Of a DNA stretch of 29,585 nucleotides, positions 23,307 through 29,585 are shown one piece after another (within the stretch, counting starts at the first letter, position 1; the number at the start of each line of letters is the position of its first letter). The stretch is taken from positions 1 to 29,585 of the forward strand of contig JBOGJI010000090.1 of NCBI GenBank assembly GCA_050747865.1. The letters are read 5' to 3'. The notes below the pieces were generated by a model, which was not told the DNA's origin, did no database searches, and was given only the letters and a program-made list of their open reading frames with translations. Both the position numbers and the translations under genes were made by a program. This stretch comes from JBOGJI01 sp050747865 (lineage in GTDB: Bacteria; Acidobacteriota; Thermoanaerobaculia; Multivoradales; JAHEKO01).

Positions 23307-24751
23307 TCCAGAAGCGCCGGCGAACCCGGGCCCTGCTCTACCTGGCATGCGACGTGGCCGCCATCACGGCGGCCTTCTTCGTGGGCTGGTGGCTGCGCTT
23401 CTATTCGGGCATCCTGCCCGAGATCATCCCGCCGACCCCGGACCCGCCCCCCTTCTCGCGCTACCTGCTGCTGCTCGCTTTCGCCGTCGTCATCTGGCCG
23501 GTGGTCTTCTACTTCCACGGCCTGTACCAGATGTGGCGCAGCCGCAGCCACGTCGACGAGGTGGTGACCACGGCGCTGGCGGTGGTGCTCTCGGGCATCC
23601 TGCTCTCCGGTGTGACCACCTGGGTGCGCCTGCCCGGCGTGGAGCGCCCGGACGGCACCCGCGAGTGGTTCACTTACAGCCGCGGCTTCCTCGCCCTGTT
23701 CACGATCGCGGCGCTGCTGCTCGTCGCCAGCGGCCGGGTCGCCATGCGCCAGCGCCTGCGCCGGCTGCGGCGGCAGGGACGCAATCTCAAGCGCATCCTC
23801 ATCGTCGGCGCCGGCTCCTTGGGCCGCGAGGTCTCCGGCAAGCTCCTCTCGCACCGCGAGCTGGGTCTGGACGTGGTCGGCTTCCTGGACGACGACCCGG
23901 CCAAGGAGAGCGCGACCTTCGACGGGGTGCCGGTCCTCGGCACCACCCTGCAGCTCCGCGACGTGGTGGAGCGCCACCGCATCGAGCAGGTCTTCATCAC
24001 CCTGCCGCTGGAGGCGCACAAGCGCATCAACGAGCTGCTGCAGGCCGCCTCGCGGGAGGGCGTGGACGTCAAGCTGGTGCCCGACATCCTCCAATACGCG
24101 GTGCTCAAGGCCACGGTCGACGACTTCGACGGCACGCCGGTCATCAACCTCTGCGAGGTGCCGCTGCAGGGCTGGAGCAGCATGGCCAAGCGCGCCATCG
24201 ACATCGGCCTGGCGCTGCCCGCCGTGGCCCTGCTCGCCGTCTTCGGGCTGCCGCTGGTCTGGCTCGCCATCCGGCTGGAGGACAGCGGACCGATCTTCTA
24301 CCGCCAGGTGCGCATGGGCCTCGACGGCACGCCGTTCGCGATGCTCAAGCTACGCTCCATGCGCGCCAATGCCGAGGCGACCTCGGGGCCGGTGTGGGCG
24401 CTGCGCGACGATCCGCGACGCACCCGCGTCGGCTCGTTCCTGCGCCGCTGGTCCCTGGACGAGCTGCCACAGCTGTGGAACGTGGTCAAGGGCGACATGT
24501 CCCTGGTCGGCCCGCGGCCCGAGCGCCCGGCCTTCGTGCGCGAGTTCAAGGAGAAGATCCCGCAATACATGCTGCGCCACCGGGTCAAGGCGGGCATGAC
24601 CGGCTGGGCGCAGATCCACGGCTGGCGCGGCAACACCTCGATCCGCAAGCGGATCCAATACGACCTCTACTACATCGAGAACTGGTCGCTGAAGCTCGAC
24701 CTCAAGATCCTCTGGCTCACCGTGCGTCGGGTGCGCTGGAACGCGCACTGA
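23303..24751 (+). CDS. undecaprenyl-phosphate glycosylphosphotransferase (WbaP/WcaJ type)
   Basis: This 482-aa protein starts at TTG 23303, with GGAGGGA about 9 bp upstream. Four N-terminal transmembrane helices (about residues 8-28, 48-70, 86-108 and 128-148) precede a Rossmann-like domain (RILIVGAGSLGREVSGKLL, VVGFLDDDP). Then comes the bacterial sugar transferase domain with a re-entrant hydrophobic segment (IDIGLALPAVALLAVFGLPL), FAMLKLRSMRANAE, SLDELPQLWNVVKGDMSLVG-PRPE and MTGWAQIHGWRGNTS. It transfers a sugar-1-phosphate from a UDP-sugar to undecaprenyl phosphate, the first step of glycan repeat assembly. The glycosyltransferases of both arms would extend this lipid-linked sugar. It closes the plus-strand arm. 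Confidence 0.95.
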   Translation: MIQKRRRTRALLYLACDVAAITAAFFVGWWLRFYSGILPEIIPPTPDPPPFSRYLLLLAFAVVIWPVVFYFHGLYQMWRSRSHVDEVVTTALAVVLSGILLSGVTTWVRLPGVERPDGTREWFTYSRGFLALFTIAALLLVASGRVAMRQRLRRLRRQGRNLKRILIVGAGSLGREVSGKLLSHRELGLDVVGFLDDDPAKESATFDGVPVLGTTLQLRDVVERHRIEQVFITLPLEAHKRINELLQAASREGVDVKLVPDILQYAVLKATVDDFDGTPVINLCEVPLQGWSSMAKRAIDIGLALPAVALLAVFGLPLVWLAIRLEDSGPIFYRQVRMGLDGTPFAMLKLRSMRANAEATSGPVWALRDDPRRTRVGSFLRRWSLDELPQLWNVVKGDMSLVGPRPERPAFVREFKEKIPQYMLRHRVKAGMTGWAQIHGWRGNTSIRKRIQYDLYYIENWSLKLDLKILWLTVRRVRWNAH

Positions 24752-24753
24752 TC

Positions 24754-24839
24754 CCCCGCCCACCCGGGGTTCAGGGGTAAGGGGTCAGATGAGTCGTGTT
24801 CCTTTCCCTGAACCCTGACCCCTGACCCCTCGTTGGGAG
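24754..24839. repeat. heptamer-based palindromic repeat, copy C
   Basis: It begins CCCGCCCACCCGGGG. The G-rich half is GTTCAGG GGTAAGG GGTCAG (24769-24788), the centre about 18 bp, and the C-rich half CCCTGAA, CCCTGAC, CCCTGAC, CCCT (24807-24830), ending in TTGGGAGG. GGTTCAGGG-like and CCCTGAACC-like segments can pair. It fills the gap between two convergent genes almost exactly (stop codons at 24749-24751 and 24843-24845), consistent with a bidirectional transcription barrier. Confidence 0.75.
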
Positions 24840-24842
24840 GAC

Positions 24843-25415
24843 TCACTCGGGTGTGAACTCGCGGTACTCGGCCCGCTCCTCGGCGGGCACCGGGCTGCGC
24901 ATCTCGACGTGGAAGGTGTCGCCTTCGGCGAGCTCAACGTCCTCCAGGTCATGGCTGAGTTGCACGCCCGGGCCGCGCGCGATCTCCGAGGTGTCGATCC
25001 AGACACGGCGGCGGTCCTTCTCGTTGCCCGCCGCGTCGACGAGAGCGATGTCCAGGGTGAGACCGGGCAGCCGGTCCGCGACGTTGTCGTTGCGCACCAG
25101 CAGGTCGAGCGTCACGTCCTGGAGCACCGGCGCCAGCGGCAGGTCCTCGACCACGATCCCGTCCTCCTGTTCCACCGCGCCCTCGGCCGCTTCGGGCCCG
25201 GCCGCCTCCTCCGCCGCCGCGCCCTCCGCCGTGACCGTGACCTCGGCGCCGGCCCCCTCGGGAGCGGCCGCCGGCTCGGGCGCCCGCTTGACCACGAAGC
25301 CGCTGGAGCTGATCGTGTAGCCGCGGCGCAGTCTCTCGACGCGCTGCTCGAACGTCTCGCTCCGGCAACCCAGGAGCAGCAACAGACCGAAGACGGCGAG
25401 GCTCAATCTCTTCAC
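24843..25415 (-). CDS. small lipoprotein downstream of murB
   Basis: This 190-aa protein starts at GTG 25415, overlapping the murB stop (GTGA), with AAGGGGA upstream. The signal MKRLSLAVFGLLLLLGC ends in an LLGC lipobox. A low-complexity Ala/Glu/Pro linker (about residues 47-90) leads to a predicted all-beta domain (about 95-185). That domain contains LDLLVRNDNVADRLPGLTLD and RRVWIDTSEIARGPG, which look like strands of an Ig-like or FxLYD-type sandwich. I do not recognise a specific family. Coupling to murB suggests envelope function. Confidence 0.78.
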   Translation of the reverse strand: MKRLSLAVFGLLLLLGCRSETFEQRVERLRRGYTISSSGFVVKRAPEPAAAPEGAGAEVTVTAEGAAAEEAAGPEAAEGAVEQEDGIVVEDLPLAPVLQDVTLDLLVRNDNVADRLPGLTLDIALVDAAGNEKDRRRVWIDTSEIARGPGVQLSHDLEDVELAEGDTFHVEMRSPVPAEERAEYREFTPE

Positions 25416-26401
25416 TCCATGTCCCCTTTCTTCTCCAACGACCGCTCGTTCGCAGTATAGCCAAGCGTTTCCGTGCCCTCGCGCCAGAGGACGGCGAGCG
25501 ACCCGGCGAGCACGACCTCGGGCTCCAGGCGCACGCCGAAGCGCTCTTCCACCTCCTGGTAGGCGCGCAGCATCAGGCTCAAGACGTCCGCGGCCCGGGC
25601 GCCGTCCTCGTTGACGATGACGTTGGCGTGGCGCGGGCTGATGCGTGCCCCGCCCTGGGCCGCGCCCTTGAGCCCCGCCGCCTCGATCAGCCGCCCCGCG
25701 TAGTCGCCAGGCGGGTTCTTGAACGTCGAGCCGGCGTTGGGCAGGCCTCCCGGCAGGCTCAGCCGCCGGCGCGCGTTGAGCTCGCGGATGCGCGCCTCCG
25801 CCGCCTCGGCGTCGCCGGCGGCGAGCTCCAACGTGGCGCGACTCACGATGTCGCCGCTGCCCTGCAGCCGCGTGCTGCGGTACCCGGGCTCGAGCTCGGC
25901 CACGCCGACACGGCGCCGGGCCCCCGCGCGATCGACCACCGTGGCCGCGACCAGCACGTCGGCGATCTCGGTGCCGTAGCAGCCGGCGTTCATGTTCACC
26001 GCCCCGCCCACGGTGGACGGAAACCCCGTGAGCGCCTCGATGCCCACCAGCCCCCGCACCGCCATGGCACGCGCCAGCCGCGGCAGTGGTATCCCGCCGC
26101 CCGCCGTGACTCGCCGCCCCCACACGCGATAGCGCAAGAACCCGCCCGCCAGCCGCAGCACCGCGCCGGGCAGCCCCTCGTCCGGGATCAAGACGTTCGA
26201 GCCCAGCCCCAGGAGGTGCGTTGGCACCTGCTCGGCATGCAACAGCGTCAGCAGGCGGCGCAGCGCCCGCTCGGTGTGGACCTCCACCAAGGCCTCCGCC
26301 GCGCCGCCGATGCGCCACGTGGTGTGGCGGGCGAGCGGCACATCACGCTCAATCCGCAGGCCCGGCGCGGCGCCCAGGGCATGGAACAGCTCTTCCGCCA
26401 T
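25412..26401 (-). CDS. murB: UDP-N-acetylenolpyruvoylglucosamine reductase
   Basis: This 329-aa flavoenzyme reduces UDP-GlcNAc-enolpyruvate to UDP-MurNAc in peptidoglycan synthesis. FAD-binding segments are TTWRIGGAAEALVEV, LLGLGSNVLIPDEGL and ALTGFPSTVGGAVNMNAGCY. The proton-donor Ser225 lies in NAGSTFKNPPGDYAG, and the C-terminal Glu is in RLEPEVVLAG (293 or 295). The ATG at 26401 is chosen because it begins just before the family N-terminus. The frame is open much further upstream, but that region is glmS. There is no Shine-Dalgarno, and TATAGT lies 7 bp upstream. It diverges from glmS. Confidence 0.95.
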   Translation of the reverse strand: MAEELFHALGAAPGLRIERDVPLARHTTWRIGGAAEALVEVHTERALRRLLTLLHAEQVPTHLLGLGSNVLIPDEGLPGAVLRLAGGFLRYRVWGRRVTAGGGIPLPRLARAMAVRGLVGIEALTGFPSTVGGAVNMNAGCYGTEIADVLVAATVVDRAGARRRVGVAELEPGYRSTRLQGSGDIVSRATLELAAGDAEAAEARIRELNARRRLSLPGGLPNAGSTFKNPPGDYAGRLIEAAGLKGAAQGGARISPRHANVIVNEDGARAADVLSLMLRAYQEVEERFGVRLEPEVVLAGSLAVLWREGTETLGYTANERSLEKKGDME

Positions 26402-26408
26402 GCGCGCG

Positions 26409-26416
26409 ACTATACT
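26409..26416. promoter_or_regulatory. shared bidirectional -10 box for murB and glmS
   Basis: The sequence ACTATACT gives TATACT on the plus strand (26411-26416), 9 bp before the glmS ATG. On the minus strand it gives TATAGT (26414-26409), 7 bp before the murB ATG. The two hexamers share TATA. Neither gene has a Shine-Dalgarno, and the whole gap is 24 bp. Both messages would start within a few bases of the ATG. No good -35 is seen on either side; any would lie inside the opposite gene. Confidence 0.6.
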
Positions 26417-26425
26417 TTCGACCCT

Positions 26426-28261
26426 ATGTGCGGGATCGTCGCCTACCTGGGAGAGCGCCCAGCGCTCCCCATCCTCCTCGAAGGCCTGCACCGTCTCGAG
26501 TACCGCGGCTACGACTCCTCCGGAGTCGCGGTGATCAACAACGGCGCCGTGCAGACCGACAAGGCGGCCGGCAAGATCTCGGAGCTCGAGGCGCGCATCG
26601 ACCCGGAGCGCTACAGTGGCACCGTCGGCATCGCCCATACCCGCTGGGCCACCCACGGCCAGCCTACGGAGCGGAACGCCCACCCCCACGGCGGCGGCGA
26701 CGGCCGCGTCTACCTGATCCACAACGGCATCATCGAGAACTACCAGCTCCTCAAGCGCGAGCTGGCCGAGAAGGGCCACGCCTTCGAGTCCGAGACCGAC
26801 ACCGAGGTCCTGGCCCACCTGATCGCCGAGGAGCTCAAGGCCGCGCCCGACCTCACGGTCGCCGTCCAGCGCGCCCTGCGCCGCGTCACCGGCACCTTCG
26901 GCATCGCCGTGCTCGACCGCTCCCAACCGGACACCGTGGTGGTGGCCCGGCGCGGCTCCCCGATCGTGCTCGGCATCGGCGACGGCGAGAGCCTGGCGGC
27001 CTCCGACGTTGCGGCCCTGGTGCGCCATACCAACCGCGTCGTCTACCTCGACGACGACGACATCGCGACGCTCAAGGCCGACGGCGACTACTCGATCGTC
27101 AGCATCGAGAACAAGTCGATCGAGCGCTCCGTGCACACCGTCGACTTCGACTCCGAAGAGCTGGAGAAGGAAGGCTACACGCACTTCATGCTCAAGGAGA
27201 TCCACCAGCAGCCGGAGGCGGTGGTCAACGCCCTGCGCGGGCGGCTGCTGCCCGAGGAGGGGGCGTCGCGGCTGGGCGGCATCGAGTCCGTGCTCGACCA
27301 GCTCAAGGCCGCCAAGAAGCTGACCATCGTCTCCTGCGGCACCAGCTACTACGCCGGCATCTACGGCCGCTACGCCTTCGAGGCCCTGACCGACCTGGAC
27401 TGCGAGGTCGCGGTGGCCTCCGAATACCGCTACCGCCACATCCGCCACGGCGAAGACTCCGTGGTGCTAGCGGTCAGCCAGTCGGGCGAGACCATCGACA
27501 CCCTGGCCGCCATCCGCGAGGCCCGGCGCAAGGGGGCGCTGACCCTCGGCATCGTCAACGTCGTCGGCAGCTCCATCGCCCGCGAGACCGGCGCCGGGGT
27601 CTACATGTACGCCGGCCCCGAGATCGGCGTCGCCTCGACCAAGTGCTTCCTGTCGCAGTCGGTGATCATGGTGCTCATGGCCCTGCTGATCGGCCGCTAC
27701 CAGGACCTGAGCTACCACGAGGGACGGCGGATCCTGCGCGCCCTCGAACGCCTGCCCGACCAGATCCGCCGCATCCTCGAGCAAGGGGACGCGATCAAGG
27801 CGATCGCCGAGCGCTACCAAAACGCCACGAACATGTTGTACATCGGCCGCAAGTACAACTACCCGATGGCCCTCGAAGGTGCGCTCAAGCTCAAGGAGAT
27901 CTCCTACCTCCATGCCGAGGGCTACGCGGCCGGCGAGATGAAGCACGGCCCGATCGCGTTGATCGACGAGCGCTTCCCCACCGTCGCCCTGGCGCCGCAG
28001 GACGAGGCCTACGAGAAGATGATCTCCAACATCCAGGAGGTCCGCGCCCGCAAGGGCCCGGTCATCGCCGTTGGCACCGAAGGCGACGACCACCTGCACG
28101 AGCTCGCCGACGACGTCTTCCTGGTGCCCAAGACCGAAGACCTGATCCAGCCCCTGCTCTGCGTCGTCCCCCTCCAGCTCTTCGCCTATTTCATCGCCGA
28201 CGCCCTCGGCCGCGACATCGACAAGCCCCGCAACCTCGCCAAGTCCGTCACCGTCGAGTAG
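26426..28261 (+). CDS. glmS: glutamine--fructose-6-phosphate aminotransferase (isomerizing)
   Basis: This 611-aa enzyme makes glucosamine-6-phosphate from fructose-6-phosphate and glutamine, the entry to UDP-GlcNAc. It begins MCGIVAYLGER, so Cys2 becomes the N-terminal nucleophile after Met removal. Glutaminase motifs are RGYDSSGVAV, IAHTRWATHGQPTERNAHPH and HNGIIENY. Two SIS domains follow (SCGTSYYAG, SQSGETIDTL, then GRKYNYPMALEGALKLKEIS and HAEGYAAGEMKHGPIAL). It ends LAKSVTVE, the invariant C-terminus. The long open frame upstream belongs to antisense murB. No glmS ribozyme-like leader can fit in the 24-bp gap. Confidence 0.98.
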   Translation: MCGIVAYLGERPALPILLEGLHRLEYRGYDSSGVAVINNGAVQTDKAAGKISELEARIDPERYSGTVGIAHTRWATHGQPTERNAHPHGGGDGRVYLIHNGIIENYQLLKRELAEKGHAFESETDTEVLAHLIAEELKAAPDLTVAVQRALRRVTGTFGIAVLDRSQPDTVVVARRGSPIVLGIGDGESLAASDVAALVRHTNRVVYLDDDDIATLKADGDYSIVSIENKSIERSVHTVDFDSEELEKEGYTHFMLKEIHQQPEAVVNALRGRLLPEEGASRLGGIESVLDQLKAAKKLTIVSCGTSYYAGIYGRYAFEALTDLDCEVAVASEYRYRHIRHGEDSVVLAVSQSGETIDTLAAIREARRKGALTLGIVNVVGSSIARETGAGVYMYAGPEIGVASTKCFLSQSVIMVLMALLIGRYQDLSYHEGRRILRALERLPDQIRRILEQGDAIKAIAERYQNATNMLYIGRKYNYPMALEGALKLKEISYLHAEGYAAGEMKHGPIALIDERFPTVALAPQDEAYEKMISNIQEVRARKGPVIAVGTEGDDHLHELADDVFLVPKTEDLIQPLLCVVPLQLFAYFIADALGRDIDKPRNLAKSVTVE

Positions 28262-28325
28262 CCGCCGCCTGCTCACCGGAGGGCACGCGGCCGTATCGCG
28301 CTCGAGGTCGCACACGACACGGCGG

Positions 28326-28344
28326 TAAGATGGCCGCGGCCCGA
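28326..28344 (+). promoter_or_regulatory. candidate -10 box before the nucleotidyltransferase gene
   Basis: TAAGAT at 28326-28331 lies 12 bp before the ATG at 28344, in an 82-bp gap after glmS. No Shine-Dalgarno is visible. A start about 6-7 bp after the box would give a very short leader. No matching -35 is evident. Confidence 0.35.
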
Positions 28345-28814
28345 TGGACGACTCCCACCTGCGACAGCTCCTGGAGGCACTCGAAGCCGAGGGCGTGCGC
28401 TACGCCATCTTCGGGGCCACAGCTTTGAACTTGCTCGGGCTGCCGCGCGCCACACAGGACGTCGACGTCTTCCTCGCCCCGGAGGAGGACAACGTGGCGC
28501 GCCTGCGGCGGGCGCTCCACCGCGTCTTCGACGATCCGCACATCGACGAAATCACCGCCGAGGACCTGCTCGGCGCCTACCCTGCCGTCCAGTACGTACC
28601 GCCGGACAGCGGCTTTCACGTCGACATCCTGACCCGCCTGGGGGAGGCCTTCCGCTTCGCGGACCTCGAGACACAACGCATCCGCTTCGCCGACCTGGAG
28701 GTCACCGTCGTGACCCCCCGGCAGCTCTATGAGATGAAGCGCGACACCGTACGCTGGAAGGACCGCGGCGACGCCGAGCGCCTGCGCGAGCGTTTCGACC
28801 TGAAGGACGACTGA
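28344..28814 (+). CDS. minimal nucleotidyltransferase (AbiEii/DUF6036-like)
   Basis: This 156-aa protein has the polymerase-beta-type nucleotidyltransferase core. It shows GATALNLLGLPRATQDVDVFL with Gly24, Arg35 and Asp39/Asp41, then a third carboxylate Asp94 in FHVDIL, and the C-terminal MKRDTVRWKDRGDAERLRERF typical of AbiEii-like enzymes. The classical GS or GG of the motif is GA here. Related proteins include toxins that nucleotidylate tRNA and proteins of unknown role. It overlaps the next small gene by one base, which suggests a two-gene module of toxin-antitoxin type. Whether it is toxic is unknown. Confidence 0.82.
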   Translation: MDDSHLRQLLEALEAEGVRYAIFGATALNLLGLPRATQDVDVFLAPEEDNVARLRRALHRVFDDPHIDEITAEDLLGAYPAVQYVPPDSGFHVDILTRLGEAFRFADLETQRIRFADLEVTVVTPRQLYEMKRDTVRWKDRGDAERLRERFDLKDD

Positions 28815-29068
28815 TGCCCGTCCGCAAGTACCGCAGCATCGAGGAGATGAAGGCGGAGAGTCGCTGGTACGAGCCGGGCAGCGACGCCCTGTACAAGGCG
28901 ATCGCCGAGCTCTGGCGGACGAGCGCCGCGATGTACCCCGTGCGGTTTCCCCCGGGCGTGTACAAGCACCGCACCTTCGAGGATGCCGAGCGGCTCGCCG
29001 AGAAGTGGGACGAGGAAAACTTCCGCCGCCACCAGGAGAATCAGCGCTCCTCGGCGGCCGGCGACTAG
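28814..29068 (+). CDS. small partner protein of the nucleotidyltransferase
   Basis: This 84-aa protein starts at ATG 28814, sharing its A with the TGA stop of the nucleotidyltransferase. It begins MPVRKYRSIEEMKAESRWYE and continues with PGSDALYKAIAELW, RFPPGVYKHRTFEDAERL and EKWDEENFRRHQEN. From memory, similar short proteins with YRSIEEM and RFPPGVYKHRSIE motifs recur beside nucleotidyltransferase genes, but I cannot check that here. It is charged, without membrane segments, and probably helical. It could be an antitoxin, a regulator or the true effector of the pair. Confidence 0.72.
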   Translation: MPVRKYRSIEEMKAESRWYEPGSDALYKAIAELWRTSAAMYPVRFPPGVYKHRTFEDAERLAEKWDEENFRRHQENQRSSAAGD

Positions 29069-29270
29069 CGCGCTCGCGCTTCCCGTGCGAGCCAAGAAAC
29101 GTGGACGAGCCCCGGACAGAGGTGGCGGGCACATTTGTAGGAGGGCTCAGGAACGCGATCCGCTCGCCGGCCCGGCTCGGGCCTGCCGGCCACCGTATCG
29201 CACGTCGAAACTACACCCCTTGCGAGGCCGTAGTGGTGCCTGAACGGCAAACGACCTCAGGAGGGGCGAC
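29069..29270 (+). other. 202-bp intergenic region with RBS for the last gene
   Basis: No open frame here has family-like content. The only clear signal is the strong Shine-Dalgarno AGGAGGGG (29259-29266), 4 bp before the ATG at 29271. No promoter matching consensus on both boxes was found, and no repeat shared with the rest of the window. Confidence 0.5.
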
Positions 29271-29585
29271 ATGACGCGAGGCATGGCCACGGCACCGGAG
29301 CGCCGGGACGAAGTGTCGACGTTCCGCTTGTATCTGATGCGAGCTCTGTACTTTCTGCTACTCGTAGCCCTCGGATCGGACGTCTGGCCCCGCCTGCTGC
29401 AGTCGGACAGACCGCTGGCTCCCCTGGATGGGGTCGCCTTCAGCTTCTGGGCGGCGCTCTCCGCGCTGGCGGCCCTCGGGCTGCGATACCCCCTCAAGAT
29501 GCTGCCCTTGCTGATGCTGCAGCTGCTCTACAAGTCCGTGTGGTTGCTGGCGGTCGCCCTCCCGCTACGGTCCGCGGGCCAGCTC
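29271..29585 (+). CDS. multi-pass membrane protein (3' end outside window)
   Basis: The first 105 codons are visible. After a short hydrophilic start (MTRGMATAPERRDEVSTFRL) come hydrophobic helices at about residues 21-40 (YLMRALYFLLLVALGSDVWP), 56-70 (AFSFWAALSALAALG) and 75-100 (MLPLLMLQLLYKSVWLLAVALP). The layout matches a family of small bacterial inner-membrane proteins of unknown function that I recall having GLRYPLKMLPLL-like and LLYKSVWLLAVALP-like segments. The strong RBS makes the start at 29271 firm. Function is unknown. Confidence 0.8.
   Translation, partial: MTRGMATAPERRDEVSTFRLYLMRALYFLLLVALGSDVWPRLLQSDRPLAPLDGVAFSFWAALSALAALGLRYPLKMLPLLMLQLLYKSVWLLAVALPLRSAGQL

Noticed and set aside
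26402..26425. Possible glmS ribozyme or other leader RNA
   Set aside because: The gap between murB and glmS is only 24 bp and cannot hold such a structure.
26221..28428. 735-aa plus-strand frame overlapping glmS
   Set aside because: It is an Arg/Pro-rich shifted frame; glmS is unambiguous in its own frame.

Overview
The window is about 29.6 kb of very GC-rich, densely coding DNA from a bacterium that appears Gram-negative. It carries lipoproteins with lipoboxes, a glycosyltransferase locus with an undecaprenyl-phosphate sugar-1-phosphate transferase, an ETF:ubiquinone oxidoreductase and an S9B dipeptidyl peptidase. The gene mix and the abundance of intergenic palindromes would fit an Acidobacteriota lineage such as Thermoanaerobaculia. 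That placement is inference from gene content, not a computed phylogeny. No tRNA, rRNA, CRISPR array or intact transposase was seen.

Layout. (1) Positions 1-8160, plus strand: a 5'-truncated acyl-CoA oxidase/dehydrogenase, a DUF3014 membrane-anchored protein, a phytase-like lipoprotein, ETF-QO and a DPP IV-type peptidase. This is lipid and peptide catabolism feeding the quinone pool. (2) Positions 8212-15518, minus strand: a glycine-rich lipoprotein, downstream of the classical cluster yceD(DUF177)-rpmF-plsX-fabH-fabD-fabG-acpP-fabF. The cluster is read from a probable sigma-70-type promoter near 15571-15600. (3) Positions 15597-24751: a surface-polysaccharide locus in two divergent arms that meet at 19727-19873. 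The minus arm has a coiled-coil protein, two GT4 glycosyltransferases and a membrane-anchored protein of unknown function. The plus arm has three GT4 glycosyltransferases and a polyprenyl glycosylphosphotransferase. (4) Positions 24843-28261: a lipoprotein and murB (minus) divergent from glmS (plus), both cell-envelope precursor genes. They are separated by only 24 bp holding a symmetric -10 box. (5) Positions 28344-29585: a two-gene nucleotidyltransferase plus small-protein unit resembling a toxin-antitoxin pair, then a membrane protein cut by the window end.

The most unusual content is non-coding. Three copies of a roughly 85-115 bp imperfect palindrome built of 7-bp units (GGGGTCA-like) sit at gene ends, and one supplies the stop codon and the last 29 codons of the peptidase gene. 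A 97-bp element with 28-bp perfect inverted arms separates the two polysaccharide arms and contains the likely start codon of one glycosyltransferase. A 14-bp hairpin at the fabG stop shares its arm with the start region of another glycosyltransferase. Several genes have a TANNNT box only 7-12 bp before an ATG and no Shine-Dalgarno sequence, suggesting leaderless or near-leaderless transcripts.
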